Below, piece after piece: positions 11,552-24,250 of a stretch of 64,000 nt of DNA; the stretch's first letter is position 1, and each line of letters opens with the position of its first letter. The translations under genes and the position numbers were made by a program. The DNA is from Earliella scabrosa. Taxonomy: Eukaryota; Basidiomycota; Agaricomycetes; Polyporales; Polyporaceae. The stretch is taken from contig JABYQQ010000014.1 of the NCBI GenBank assembly GCA_022605405.1, forward strand, positions 558,001-622,000, given 5' to 3'. A model generated the notes under the pieces. The model saw only the letters and a list, made by a program, of their open reading frames with translations, ran no database searches and was not told the origin of the DNA.

Positions 11552-13288
11552 TCCGCTTTGCGTCGCGGGAGGACCTTCGCTGCAAACACCGGCCCTAACA
11601 TCGTACACTGTTCCCACTCTCCACATACCCTTTACTAGTAGCTTTCACCATGATCGCTTTGCTGCCGTCCAACTTGTATATCACGTTATCTGCCCCCCCG
11701 TTCCAAGAGATACGGTTTACACTAGCTACAAGCAATGTTTACCTATCGAGAGCGTCATTACGGTTCGGCCTCGTGCCTGTTACAACGCTCCGATATTTAT
11801 CTTCCACCGCACGAAGGATGCCGCTACTCGAAACATAACTTTTACCCGCAACCCGAACCGACCACACTACGCCAACCGCACGCACGGTGAAGCAGTGCTT
11901 ATCATTCCAACAGCGACTACTTATCCCCAGCAACCACCACCGAGCGCCACACTGTGCAAAGTTTCCTCGTTGGAGTCGAACTGACTTTCAAACTGGTCCC
12001 CAACATGCCATGAGACCTCGCCGCAGAGAGACGCCAACGGCGCGCTGGTACACCACACCGTGTTCAGATCATACCGTTCGAACCTGAACTCACGCACGCA
12101 ACACGTCCCACTCAAGATCTATTCCGGCGCCTGGGACGCCCGTAACTTGCATCCACAGCACCCGTCCGTCTTCGATATGGTCACTTACACTGTAGGAGCT
12201 TTATTCACCAGGACCCCGAAACACGCACCCAAAATAACCACCACCCACTAAACACCACAACTTCGGCGCGCCAGAACCAGACATTAGCTCAGTGTCCGCG
12301 ATCGCATGCACGGTATCTCCGGTAATTGAACCTACAGACTGCTTCGACTCGACCCAGGCCCTTCTGAGCCAGACCCATTGCGATGACTCTCAGGGGCACC
12401 ATGTAATCCACCTACCGCGCTCGCATCCACATGACCCACCTGTGGGAGGCGTTCACTGTGTTCACCTCAAGTTCGCGTGGAACAACAGAGGCCGCCAGAC
12501 TTCGCGATGCTCCGAACCCCGCATAACGGCCGCTTCGACGGAACGAAGCGGGGACTGCACACCATGTGGCGCGGTGGAAGGATCCACCGAAACCAACCAG
12601 CAAGGATCATGTCTCATCTCCGTCCTTCCACTCACTAAGTCCCCGACGATACACGGGAGCACACGGCGCAGAGATACTACCCATTCTCAGTCGTCCACCA
12701 ACCAGCGCTGCCGTCCCCACCTCCGCACACCATCATACCAGGGGCGCTCCATCGTCTCCAAACCCTTTCCTTTATAAACTCCGACGGCACCGCAGCTCCC
12801 GCAGAACCACCCTTCCACTCGAGAACATCTGTAACCCCCACCGCACCCTCTTCGAATTCAATACTCCAAGCGCAACAACCATCCCACATATCGACCTCGC
12901 CATACGCGGCGAGCCCTCTCATCGCAATCCATCACCACCCTACGTTACTCTCGACACGTCGATCCACGGAATGGATGTATGTGACCTCCACCGAAATCCA
13001 CCGCTGACATTCAATTGACCTCCCTTCGTATCACAGCCCACGAGTTCCGAGCGGCACTCGACAACTCGTGTGTCACTTCAACGGTTTCATCTCGGATCGC
13101 CGAGCCTCACACACCGCTCTCTACCATGGCCTTCCGACACATCTCACGTCGATGAAGCGCTCGACTACTTCAGCTACCGCTCCCCCACCAACCAACCCTC
13201 CCTTCCCGACCGAGGGTCGTCCCTCCCGGAAACTCAACACAACTGGCAGATCCTTCCGGCAGGCGGACCACCTTCCTCTGCTCAGACC
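11552..13288. other. C/A-rich stretch without a supported gene
   Basis: About 1.7 kb of pyrimidine- and proline-codon-rich sequence. Short frames are open on the plus strand because of its composition. The frame at 13070-13288 starts with GTG and is continuous with the cysteine-rich gene that follows, so it may be part of that gene's N-terminus after splicing. Nothing else is supportable. Confidence 0.45.
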
Positions 13289-14722
13289 ATGGCAGCCGAC
13301 CAGCCAACCGTCTCTACGTACTCTTCCATACAGCACGACTTTGCCTCCATGACTGTAGCGAACGACACGGCTTCCCGCCTTGAGCCTCCCGATATACATC
13401 CACAATCTCAGAACGGGATGACCGCTGACTTCGCTAACAAGCCGTACGCTACAGTGGCTACACAAATCGACGTCGAAACGCCATGGACAACCCAGTACTC
13501 AACCTCCGCCGACGCCCCGCCGCTCATGTCTTACTTCCATATCTCCCATGCACCGACAGTCAATCAGATCTCCCAAGATACGGCGTACACCACGGCAATA
13601 CCGGAATTCTCTGCGAATTCATCTCCTCCTCCTACCTACATGTCAACCTTTCCCTCACGACCTCCCGTACTCACATGCGCGACGCCAACTCCTGTGAGCC
13701 AGAGGCGTAAGAGACGCCCAATCACGGCTTCCTCTACCGCTAACCCTACGGTGACCGTCTGTCAATCATCATGATCAATAGATCCAGCGTGCTCATCTCC
13801 CGCAGTCGCAGCCATATAACTATGGCCCCGTTACTCCCTTACCGGTAGACCCCTGCGACGTCTGCAAGGAGAAAAACGCCATAAACCGCGCTCGCTGCAA
13901 AGGAGCCCTCGACCCCAAGCGCTCTCTTGCTTGCCCGTACGTCCATGCATCTCACGTCCAACCACTGACGCACTCAATCCTCTCCAGGGACTGCCAGCAG
14001 AAGAACAGGCGCTGCGTCCCTATCATTCCGGCACTGTTGTACGACCGCCTACGGATCACCAACCGGTGTCACAGCTGTCGCATGCACAGCTTGACATGCG
14101 CGACTGCGGAGAACAACCCCGGCGCACACCGCTGCACGTATGTGGAATACTCTCCGTGCATATCAACCCCTTCCCGTCACTCACATCTCTCGAACAGCGA
14201 ATGTATCAAGCACGGGTGGCCCTGCGTCTTTATCCACCTTTACAAGGTCAAACGAGACCGTCCTGCAACCCGACCGCCGTGCGCTACCTGCTGCGCCACC
14301 GATCTCAACGACCACACCGCCGATTTGTCTCCTTGCAAGTAAGCCGCTTCCTCCCACGCCTGCGCGCGCGACGCCTACATCTAATTGATCGCAGGTGCGG
14401 ACGGCGCGGAGCAATGTCATTTCGCACCGACATTGAGGTCCAATTAGGCCTGCCCACCCCATGCACCGAGTGCATCTCCAGACGACTTATCTGCGTTCTG
14501 GAAGTCACCTTCATCGACGGAATAATTCAACCCAAGAACAGTTGGATCTGCAGGTCACATCTGCTCGCGCCACCCGTACGGAACCACGCACTGACGCACA
14601 CCAACAGGTCCTGCTGGAGCCACGGCGATTACTGCTCGCTATCTGGGAACCTCGCTCCTACGGTACAAGAAACCACAGCAAACAACGCGTTCCCTGTCTT
14701 CCCTCCACTCCCCGAAGCCTGA
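13289..14722 (+). CDS. Multi-cysteine protein with repeated Zn2Cys6-like half-sites
   Basis: Four exons fit in phase: 13289-13750, 13806-13936, 13988-14338 and 14395-14722, about 423 residues. The first donor (GTGACC) is weak; the second and third are good (GTACGT, GTAAGC). The N-terminal 150 residues are Ser/Thr/Pro-rich. The rest holds repeated C-x2-C-x6-C units: CDVCKEKN with a later Cys, CPDCQQKNRRC (created only by splicing), CHSCRMHSLTC, CATCCATD to SPCKCGRRG, and CTECISRRLIC. Each resembles half of a fungal Zn2Cys6 cluster, but they are arrayed. A zinc or DNA-binding role is inferred. The last exon may splice again near 14512-14565, which would change the C-terminus. A related remnant lies at 32.3-33.9 kb. 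Confidence 0.5.
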
Positions 14723-14837
14723 CATGCGATCTAAGGAAGAGAGCTCCCGGACCGGACCTTCGTTCCGTGAATTTAAACCGACGATGACACCGCTGCCTTG
14801 AAACCCTTCTTGTATTCTCCTACGCAGTTCCCCACAC

Positions 14838-15059
14838 CGACTTGCGGCCCAGTATGGAAAAGTGTAGCTTGTACAACAAGAATGATTACTTATTTCCACA
14901 TCGTACATTACACCACCTCACAGGACGTTACAAACCACCACAACACCTCGACTTGCGGCCCAGTATGGAAAAGTGTAGCTTGTACAACAAGAATGATTAC
15001 TTATTTCCACATCGTACATTACACCACCTCACAGGACGTTACAAACCACCACAACACCT
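14838..15059. repeat. Perfect 111-bp tandem duplication
   Basis: Copy 1 is 14838-14948 and copy 2 is 14949-15059. By eye they are identical over 111 bp, each starting CGACTTGCGGCCC and ending ACAACACCT. The unit is a multiple of three, so a plus-strand frame passes through both copies, but that frame has no recognisable product. Identity implies a recent event or an assembly artefact. Confidence 0.9.
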
Positions 15060-15777
15060 GGAGGAGTAGGGCGTTTGGGACGTCTTGAATACGGCGCAGG
15101 GCTCGACACCGCGAAGCTTGTCGTCAGTATAGTTCTCCGCTCGGTCTTGTGCGCTCATACCACACCGCATGCCGCCACTCTCCTCTGCCCACATCCCGTC
15201 ACTACTGTTCGCCAAGGCAATCCCCGCCCATGGGTGTCGAGCAGTCCGCCGCGCCTCGCCCGTCAACAACTCACCCTTCTCCCAGCTGCGCGCATAAGTC
15301 CATTTCGACCACGTCCACGCCCACCCGCTTCAACAGCGCGCTCTCGCATCTCAACGGTCCTGGGTCCATACATGCACATCCTCACATTGCATATCTTCCG
15401 GTCGTCCTCCTTACATCCGTCCGCCTTCAGCCTGCTCTCCCGCGACGTCCTCCGCGTATGCGTTCGGGCAAGCCATCATCGACATCGGTTCGCATCTCGA
15501 AATCGACCGCGGAGGCGAACCGGCGGCTCATCATAGCTGAGAGCGGGTTGTATACCGCCCCAGTGTTTGCGTCCTCCCCGAGGTGGTCTCTGAAGTCCTC
15601 CGTTCTCAAGTCTCGGAGCAACCCAAACCCAAATGCCCGTCGAGCAGCGGAAGGACGGGCACGATGCGAAGGTAAGCATGTCGGTGTAGTATAACTGCTT
15701 CGCCGGTGCGACGGTGAATGTCTAAAAACCTGACAGCACAGCATTCCCAACTACCAGCGAGAGAGACACAGCCCGCT
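15060..15777. other. Unresolved stretch, possible minus-strand remnant
   Basis: A minus-strand frame near 15430-15640 has coding character (FRDHLGEDANTG, AVYNPLSAMMSRRF) but no start, splice partner or family match. It is probably a gene relic. Confidence 0.3.
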
Positions 15778-16333
15778 ATCACATGGCAGCGGGGTGACCG
15801 GAAACGTAGAACTGATGGCGCGGGCAGCACGCGGTACACAGATCTCTAAAGCTTCGAGACACTCCCCAACAGTCAGAGAGGAGATACTCAACGATGGAAC
15901 TGGGTTTGGCTTGGGAGCTGCGCCTCGAACCGGTTGAGGTGCTCCTGCCACACGTCGTCGGACCTTCATCCGCTATTGTGGGATGTCACAATCTATTAGT
16001 GTGACTCACGAACATTCCACAAGGAACGCATACACTCACGGAACTCGTCCAAATCCTCGGAATTGTCGTCCGAACTCTCAGTCTCTCCGGACTTGTCCCC
16101 GCGGTCGGGCCCCTTGGTGTCGGCAACACGAAGCACCTTCTTACGTGGAGATAGTAGAAAACAAGGTACCCTCGAGCGTCGAGAGGTGTGTTTTCCAACA
16201 GGAAGCAGTAGGAAGGCTTTGTGGAATGAGCTATGTCGATAATAGATATCCGATCGTTGTTATCTAGGAAATCGTCAGCGAACCAACCAGCACAACCGCG
16301 ACTCATGCACTGACCTCCGTCCCAGCAGCGCAC
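15778..16333 (-). pseudogene. Unrecognised gene remnant
   Basis: Minus-strand pieces look like real protein but cannot be assembled with confidence. One is FLDNNDRISIIDIAHSTK followed by a Tyr-rich end (FYYLH) at a GTAAGA donor near 16148. Another is an acidic stretch (GDKSGETESSDDNSEDLDEF) ending RSLWNV at a GTGAGT donor near 16012. The next piece after the CAATAG acceptor near 15974 stays open to about 15782. I do not recognise the family. The suggested introns are short and the second frame change is unexplained, so decay is likely. Confidence 0.35.
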
Positions 16334-18259
16334 CCTCGCCTCCAGAACACTGCTGTGTGGCGTGGTACCACTACCACAGTACTTTTTCTCGTCGTCTAGA
16401 TGCAGGGTCCTCGCAGAGGCGAAAAGAGATGCAGTGAAAGGTCATGGAATGTTCGGAATGCCGGGCTCGACGGAGCCATAGTCACCATAGTTGCCATCGA
16501 TGACGCGAAGCAGAGAGGGGCACTGCGGTGGGTGGACGGGGGGCGGACTCGCGCGATGAGCAACGCCTGGTGGCGCTGTCCGATGCTGAGGGTGAGCCGG
16601 TAGGAGGAAGGGTGAGGAAACAGGGTGAGTGGAGGTAGTGTTAGGAGAGAGAGAAGACGAGTGGCGGCGCTCTAGACTACATAGCCAGAATTGATCCTCC
16701 CCTATTTTGAGTCGTTTGGGTTCGTCAGGTCATGCCCGGATTTCGAACTGGAACTATTGGAGATGGATCGTATGTGGGTAAGACATCCATATGGTCGCGC
16801 GTGACATACTTCCCTCAGAAGAGATACATGTTGTGTGCACACTTGCGGGCCCGCCTTTCAACGGTCACCACTTGAGGATGTGTCGGAAGGAGCAGACCGT
16901 CAGGATCAATGCCTATTAGAACATGTATGAGCCAACCGGACTACAATGACAAGGATTCTTACAGACCTTCAAGTAACGCGTCGTACCAACGACCAGCGCC
17001 CGCACGGTACCGGGTATGACATCCACAGATGCCTTCAGCGTTTTCGCCCACATGTCATGCATATATCCAGATGTTACCTATAACCTTGTCTGCGAGCAAA
17101 CTAGAAAGCCGATCAAAGCGGCGCACAGAACCACGAGCGGTGGTCAACTTGATGGGCTGAACGTTGATTGCAACGGTTCCGCGAATCAAGTCAGGTTTTT
17201 CCGCATCATGTAGAATCGTTAAACAGGTCTTGAGAGATTGCGAATGAAACTGTCAGTTGCGTGCGGAACGGGAACGGTTCGACCAACTCACGTTCAGGAT
17301 GAGAGTACCGTGCGGGGCAGAAGTTCTAGAGGGGCCACGTCCAAGACCTGCGAGACTAGCCGCAGACCTCCTAGATAATGCTGGGCTTGGTGATCATACG
17401 TTAATGTCGTGATTGGAGTGATATAGACATACCAGTGTCGTTCAACAACGCGAGCCTACTCAACATCTTCAATGACTGCGGGCGCGACCTCACCTTCCGC
17501 ACATACTTCGATGAGTTGTTCAACATGAGAGTACATTCGAGAAAGCACGATATAACTTCCACTCCTGACATTTGAGATTGTCTAGGTGACCCGAGGGACC
17601 CCCTGCAGGTGGAGACGATGTGGGACCAGAGTCGCCATTTAAGTCACGGTGAGGATTGGGCTGAAAAATAGCCCTCACGAAGTCGCGCAGGGTACGCTCG
17701 AGAAGTTCAGCATTGGGGTAATGTAGCTGGACAACATATCTGCCACGGGATCTTCAAAAGATGCAAGCGAACGCGGCAAGTGAAAGAACACACACCTACA
17801 GCGACATCCTGAGCCCACGCCTCGACTCTGTCAAATACAGCCACATGGTATACGACCTCCGCCTGCTGCTCCTCGCGTGTGCAAGTGCTCGCGCAGTCTG
17901 GTGAGTACCGGTTGCGCTCTCCTCTTCCAGTTTTCCAGACGAGCGATCGTCTCTGCCTGTTTGCGTCGTTCGACTTGTTACCGTGTAGTTGAGCATAGAG
18001 ACGGAACTTGGAGGAGAACGTGGCCACAGTGAAAGCGGGAGACGCCGTGGCACAAGACTTCGAGGGCGTCTTCACTCGCCGCGCTCTGAATCTGAGTTCA
18101 TGTATGTAGACAGACTTAGACTCCCTCTACATGTCATGTCTCTATGCATTCGATCTCCTGCAAACACCGTGCCCATACACACCGCGACCCAATATCACAA
18201 GCACGACATGGACGGCATAATATCGAGTACGCGCTACTACAGCGCTACGTGCGTAGGGT
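16334..18259. other. Gene-poor stretch, nothing supported
   Basis: About 1.9 kb with only short frames. A plus-strand piece near 17433-17560 (FNNASLLNIFNDCG) has some coding character but no recognisable family, start or stop. I see no RNA gene or repeat here. Confidence 0.4.
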
Positions 18260-19978
18260 AGCTGACGTGGAGCAGACCTCTTCACCTCCCCCTATCCCAC
18301 CGCCATCCAGAGTTCGCTTGAATCCTTTGCGAACATAGCTCGTTATGACCCCTCAGCAAGACTCATTGCTGCTGGGAGGGACGACAGGCTGGCTGCCATA
18401 TGGGACTTGGAAACGAAGGGGCAGCTGCGGTGACTGGAGGCCCACGTCAAAGGCATCACTAGTGTTGAGTGCGTGGCGTATCCCCTCTATCCTCATTCTT
18501 TTCCTTAATCTCTTCGGCTGGTCGCATAACTCACACCACGTGTTAATCTCCCCAATACACTGGAACGTCATAGTACGGGACCTTCGCTCCGACACGGATC
18601 CACCTCGACGTAAGGCCACTCTTCGGTATGACTGCCCAGTCACGTCCGCTTCGTTCCATCCCAAACAGGTGTGTCCTAGAGTCACGGTTGTTTCTATCCG
18701 CCCACTCATGAGGAGGAAAGCAACATTATCCTGTTCATCCTAATCTCTGGCGACTTGGTGATCGAGGACTTGCGCTACAACAAAGTCCGCGACTACCTAT
18801 ATGAGCCCCAAGACGACATTGACGAAGAAGCGCAAACGCAAAGAGCAAGGCGAATACTACTCCACTACACCATAAGACCCTGCACGATTTCATCCGAGTT
18901 CACAGGACAGTCAAGACAGTAGCGCGGTTCGACCCGTCGGCCAAGCACGTCTTCATGGGCACGACCCAACCCCATCTCCTTGTATACAACACACGCACCA
19001 AAACGGTCACCGGGTTCATCAGCCCTCCACGTCACTGAAGGTATTCCTGCTATTGGCCAAATGGGAGCGCGTCACAACATATCTACAGCTGAGGCGATCA
19101 GAGCGATCGAGTTTGCGCCGTCTGGGAGGTACGACCTTTAGAACCCAACCCAGGCGTGCACGACTTATTGTCCCAACACAGGCGTATAGTATCCAACTCT
19201 TCACAACGATTGTTACGACAATTCAACTTGCCGGTCTACCCCCCTCCTTCCCGGGATAATGAGTACATCGAGCAAGAGCTAGAACCTACGCACCGGTCCA
19301 ACGATCCCATCAGCAAGCTCGCATCGCATGCGATGTCGTACAGTCCCGATGACGAGTGGCTCGCTGGAGGTCAGTGCTCACAAGACAATGCTCGGGACTG
19401 TATGCTGACTAAGTCAATGCCCAGACGCCTCTCACTAGATCTACATCTGGGACCTTGCGACAGAGGTACATCTCGCAAGCACGCTAGATGTGAGTCGTGA
19501 ATTACTCGCATATGTGCATGTACGTTCCCTACACGTTGCAACGAAAGCTCTCCATAAGCTCCTCTTTCAATGGCACCCTCACAAACCGGCGATAGGTCAA
19601 CATTTTCATATGGCACTGCCCAATAGACGAGCGCTAGGGCGCCTTCATGGCAAAGTCGAGGAGGTCGACGAGAACGTGAAGTACGAGGAGGATGAGGACG
19701 AGTTCGATATCGTGCGTAGTCAAGCCGCATCCCGTTGAGACGTATTGCTGACAAACACACAGTAAGTTGAGGAATAAATTGCTCACCGGAAGATGCTACA
19801 AGAGGAAGAAGACGTCGACATGGATGGCATGGTGGAAGGCATTGTGGACGACGGAGCCGACCATTCGCGCTCGAACGGGCAGACCGACGAAGACAAAACG
19901 TGGGCACTGGAAGACCCCCACGACGACGTCAAGGGGTGGAATATGAAGGTACTCACAGAAGAGGAATACATGATGTAG
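18260..19978 (+). pseudogene. Broken copy of COMPASS WD40 subunit Swd1/RbBP5
   Basis: Swd1 (RbBP5) is a WD40 scaffold of the COMPASS histone H3K4 methyltransferase. Matching blocks occur in order: RLIAAGRDDRLAAIWDLET, then an in-frame TGA where family members have Trp before LEAHVKGITSVE, NVIVRDLRSDTDPPRRKAT, ARFDPSAKHVFMGTTQ, RQFNLPVYPPPSRDNEYI, EPTHRSNDPISK, SYSPDDEWLAGG, WHPHKPAIG, EEVDENVKYEEDEDEFDI, and an acidic tail to the stop at 19976-19978. Order and spacing fit the whole C-terminal two thirds of the protein with introns between. The in-frame stop and several frame changes between blocks mean it cannot make the full protein. The N-terminal repeats were not found upstream. Confidence 0.8.
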
Positions 19979-20276
19979 CATGCTGTATCGATGTACTGAT
20001 TCGACGCCTCACTGGGATGTATAGCAGCGGCGCTCTTGTCTGTGCTGTTCTAAAGCTGCGTCACTGTCATACTGACCTCGCTGGGGCTTGTGCTATGCTA
20101 GTTGTACGATGCATGCAAACGGCAACATGACGGTCTGACAGCAAGTACACAGGGTCTCACAGACAAAAGGAATTCCAACCCGGGCCTCGTCTACCACACC
20201 TTCCCGGTCTGATCACGATCTCTACCATAGACATCCATCCGTAGACGAGCATGGGAGCGGCAGAGAACGCTGGGGG

Positions 20277-20534
20277 TCACCGAGTAGCGTCTCGGGTCAC
20301 GTTGACCTTGGGTGGGGTCGAATTGGCCGAGAGTTTATCGTGGATGAAGGCTTGGATACCAGGCATCGCCTTGACGATGAGCTTAATAGGCTTCTCCGCC
20401 GCTATACGTATAGAAGAGAGAAGGTCAAATGCTGCACCTGCTTCTCGCAACACGGATCGCTCACCGATATGGAAGAGGCTACCGTGCTCCTTCAGCATCT
20501 TTGCTGTGTGGAAGATAACGTGGTTGGCCGGCAT
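20277..20534 (-). pseudogene. Unrecognised minus-strand exon
   Basis: A compact frame starting MPANHVIFHTAKMLKEHGSL and containing IRIAAEKPIKLIVKAMPG and KVNVTRDATR reads like the last exon of a conserved gene. I cannot name the family. Upstream sequence to 20850 on the same strand has possible exon pieces. It lies downstream of the AsnRS 3' part and could be a neighbour captured with it. Confidence 0.35.
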
Positions 20535-20994
20535 GACGACAATTGAGTTCTACGAATCACGAGCGCATGGAGTGCAACGAAGGTGCTATCATAGGTAACC
20601 GGGATGAACAAAAGACGAGGAGACGCACCTCGTAGTAGCACTTGCGAACCTGATCCACGTCCCGCAGTGTAGCGCGGACGTTGGTGCAGGCCGACTACTT
20701 GCACTACGATCCGACCGTCTTCATGACTGGATGCTATTCGACATTCCACAATTTAGTATTATTCCACCAGCGAACTGTAGGAGACTGGACCTACCGCGCT
20801 GTCGGAACAAACCCATAACAGGGGCGCATCCCTGACCATGACCCACAAATATTACCGCTCCCGCGTCGGAAAGTCTGAAAATTCATGTCGACGTGCTGTT
20901 CAACGGTGCGCTCCACGGCAATAACCTACTGGGTATCGTTGTCCCAGATATATACCAAGACGATTGCGGCACGATCCTCGACACCTCATCTACG

Positions 20995-22090
20995 CTCCCC
21001 GGTCAGAGCGAACGGCGTTTGGATGGCCAATCAGCGACAGATGCCTCTTACGCAACCCGTCACACTCGCGTCGACACCAACACCATAGCCTCCATGCTCC
21101 GAAAGGCCGTAGTTGCGCTGGTCCGTGAAACACTAGTGCGGGCCTATACGCCGCCAAGAGCACCTTCTCGTCCACGATCCCCACCGAGCCGCAACCATCT
21201 CGGCCACGCCACACATGAGAAAATCGCAGCTCCCCCGTGAACGTCGGGCCGTCCGCGCCCTCCTTATTCACCCTCTCCCTCTTCAGGTGGAACGCGTTCA
21301 ACTCCGCCCCGGGGCCGCACAAGAACACAGACCAGGCGAGAATGTCTCTCACTTTACCCTGCGCGGGCGCGGCGATGTCGTCCCCCACGTTGTGCTCGAC
21401 CATCGTCGCGTTGCCCTGCTCGTGCTTAAGGACGCTGTGCTCTGCGTCCTCGGGTGCGTACATGACGTCGTGCCCGTTGAAGCACTTCATCCCGTCCACG
21501 TATTAGAGGCGGAAGGACGTGGATGGCACAATTCCAGGGTCAGCTGCTTAATGACCGCGGCGGTCGCCACGTTCTGCAGGAGCGCGTCGACGCTCTACGG
21601 ACCCGACATGGTCCACCGGATCCGACCTCCACGTGCGTGAACTCGCTCACGCGCTGGCACAGATCCTCGGCATGGAAGAACTCTTCCACGCAAAAGACTT
21701 CGGCGAGCGAGGACAGACACGTCTCCAGGTAGAGCGGCGAGCTCTGTGTGAAGAACGCGCCCCGACAGTAGTAGTTCAACCTTGAAGAGCGGCGCAGCCG
21801 CCCTGGACTTGCGTCTACACCAGACAGGGCGGGGTGACTCGAGGATGTCGTGTGAGACGAGGCATTGGCGAAACTCGCTGAAGAGACCGAACCGGTGCAC
21901 GAGTACCGCGGAGCTGGTCGTACCAAGAAGAACCATGCCACATGTCGGCCTTGACGAAAGGATCTCATTTCCGGTACCCACCCAAATAGTCAACGGCGCA
22001 CACTTACTATCACCACATACTGCTCACCTCGGTCAGCCTGTTCATGAATACATCGTCACCTCCCGGTGCCACTCCCACGGTAGCCCACGA
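20995..22090 (-). pseudogene. AsnRS 3' part: class II catalytic core and C-terminus (broken)
   Basis: Cytosolic asparaginyl-tRNA synthetase charges tRNA-Asn. The minus strand carries in order: WATVGVAPGGDDVFMNRL (linker after the OB fold), decayed motif 1, TQSSPLYLETCLSSL, FHAEDLCQRVSEFTHVEV (motif 2 region), VGDDIAAPAQGKVRDILA, FLCGPGAELNAFHLKR, SVGIVDEKVLLAAYR, and DQRNYG with HGGYGVGV (motif 3 region). The blocks are in different frames and key residues are lost, including the Arg-rich part of motif 2, so this is not functional. The missing 5' half lies 5.2 kb away at 27279-27800, beyond an SF3A1/Ubc6 insertion. The terminal ...YPR segment after motif 3 was not recognised. Confidence 0.85.
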
Positions 22091-24250
22091 TCCAGGGAGC
22101 TTGGCGCTTCGCAGGCGGGATGTCGTCCGCGTCGTCGTCCATTATCTCATCCGCGCTGCGCACCATGCGGACCTGCGGTGCGGTGCCGACGGGCATAGGG
22201 ACACCCATGGCCGCGGCGCGCGCGGGCAGCAGGTGCATCATAGATGCAGCAACTGGCGGCGGACGCTGATAACCAGAGGGTTGAGCGGCCGTCCATACCT
22301 TGGCAGTGTAGACGAGGGAGCATGACCGGGGCGGACTGAGGGGGGAACACAGAGGCTGATTGTGGACCAGACGAGACCGTTCTCGCGGAGGAAGCGGCAT
22401 TGGGCACCGCTGTCGGAGGAGCTGGCAGAGAGGCGGGCGCGGGAGGAAGGGAATTGAGTGGAGCGGGAATGGCTGCGGGTCCGATGGATATGCCAATTGC
22501 GTTGACTTCTTCCTGCACGGAGATGAAGTCAGTATGCACACTTCGATGACGAGATAGCAAGACTTACGGCCCGAGACCCTTGCGAGCAGCGTTCTGCTCG
22601 TCGACGTTCAATTTCGAGTTCATCAAGAACTTGCGAAGCGTGTTCGCCTTGAACGCGGTGTGACCGTCCCAAACGACCTTCTCGCGCTCCTTCCTCCTCT
22701 TTCTTCTTGCGCTTCTCTTCGTCCGCCTCGTCATCGAACATATCGACACGCGTGCGTGCGAGGTTCTTGAGCGACGACACGACGTTCGCGCCACGTTGGA
22801 GTTCGGACACCTGTGCCTTGCGTGCTTCGAGTGCGTCGCGTTGCGACTTCCACTTCGTATCGAGCAGCCCGATGCGCATGCGCTCCTGTAGCTCGTCGAC
22901 CGGGATTTGCTGGCCACAAACAGTACACGTTGTGAGCTTCTCGATACCCTTATTTTGCACTCAGAGGAAACAATGAGCCGATACGCATGCGACATGTGAG
23001 CCAGTAACACTCACGTTTTGGCACGTAGTCTGTCCTAATCTTCATTGTGCCGCCGACATCCAGCGAGCTCGCTTGAATAGCCTTCGCCCGCTCAATCTCC
23101 CTTTTCATCATCTCCTCTTCCTTGCGCTTCCGCTGCTTTGTCTCATCATCATCCTCGTCCCTCTCCTCCACGACCGTGTCCTCCTGGTCTGTTGCTGCTG
23201 CAGCGGCAGCGGGAGCCTCTGCCTCCGCTGCAGCTTGACGCGCACGGTGCACCTCGACGTCTTCTGCCATCGTCTCCATGATCATAGCAGTCATCCTCTC
23301 CTGAGCAAGCGTCATGTTCTGCACCTCCTCCACGCTCATCGGAGGTGGCGGCTCCGAAGTCGCATCAGCGGCAGTGAATCCGATCGTCTGCACGATGGCA
23401 CAGTCGTACCAATCAATCTCCGCAGACGCGACTTCAAACAAAGATCACCGAACCCATGTGAGGGAGAGCGAATCAGGCACGCACCTCTCTCCGCCTCCTT
23501 GTCGTCGTGACGCTTCTGTCCTACTCGCGCTTCACCTGCTCCCAGCGGGCACGCCTCTTCTCGACCTCGAGGTCATTCCAGCAAGCGCCATCGTGGACAC
23601 GGTCCTTCAGCTGCGCGAGCATCTCCTTACTAGCCAGAAGGACTTTCGAGGATTGGTCCACCAACCTGTTGACGTAGCCAAATAGCGAGTGCGTTGGCCT
23701 CGGGAATTCGAACTGGTAGTTTCTCCCCTTCCGTGCCGATAGCGCTACAAGGAACGGGCGACCTCACCGCGCCGTGAACAGTGCCATCAGCTTTATACGA
23801 TGTCCCTGATGACAAAGGAGTAAACCGCATCAGCGACAAACGGACGTAACACTTCTCCAACGCATATACGAGCAGAGCAGGAATACGCACAGGTCGACAG
23901 CCGTGACATTCTGTATGCTCATGATGAACTCGGGGATCGGAAGCTCTTCGCCCGTGTCGACGGGCGCAGTCTCGACAGGCTCCTCCTCCTCCTTCTCGCC
24001 CTCCTTGCCCTGCGCGGGGCTCTCCTCGAGCTCCCCGCGCACGACGTTGTCCATCCGCTCTCTATAGTCAGCATGGTAAAGGTCCGCCGGGTTGAGGAAC
24101 GCAAACTTGGGGTCCTGACGCTGGTTCTCGCGGATATTCTCCTCAAACTGGGGGCTCCTTGTTTGCGCCGTTCGTCCCATCTGTAGGTACCCCGTTGCCG
24201 TTCACGGCCGGTGTTCGAGGTGGAGGCGTCAATTGTGTTGCCACGCTCAT
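22091..24250 (-). pseudogene. SF3A1/Prp21 5' part: SURP modules to acidic linker (broken)
   Basis: SF3A1 is a U2 snRNP SF3a subunit needed for pre-spliceosome assembly. The start codon is at 24250 (MSVATQLTPPPRTPAV). SURP1 is truncated at its N-side but keeps FAFLNPADLYHADY. SURP2 has IKLMALFTAR, an in-frame TGA, then GRPFLVALSARKGRNYQFEF and PTHSLFGYVNRLVDQ. Then come the EIDWYDCAIVQTIGF block, a KRKEEEMMKREIERAKA stretch, the C-x2-C block with LQERMRIGLLDTKWKSQRD, SLKNLARTRVDMF, a Pro-rich segment, and SADEIMDDDADDIPPAKRQ. There sequence passes straight into AsnRS at about 22090. The C-terminal ubiquitin-like domain is missing here and is found at 26860-27278. Confidence 0.87.

Noticed and set aside
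14838..15059. CRISPR-like direct repeat
   Set aside because: Only two units, 111 bp long, with no spacers, in a eukaryotic context; it is a simple tandem duplication.
10043..15060. Helitron 3' end (hairpin followed by CTRR)
   Set aside because: Several short GC hairpins and CTAG/CTAA sites exist, but none could be chosen without a second copy to compare.
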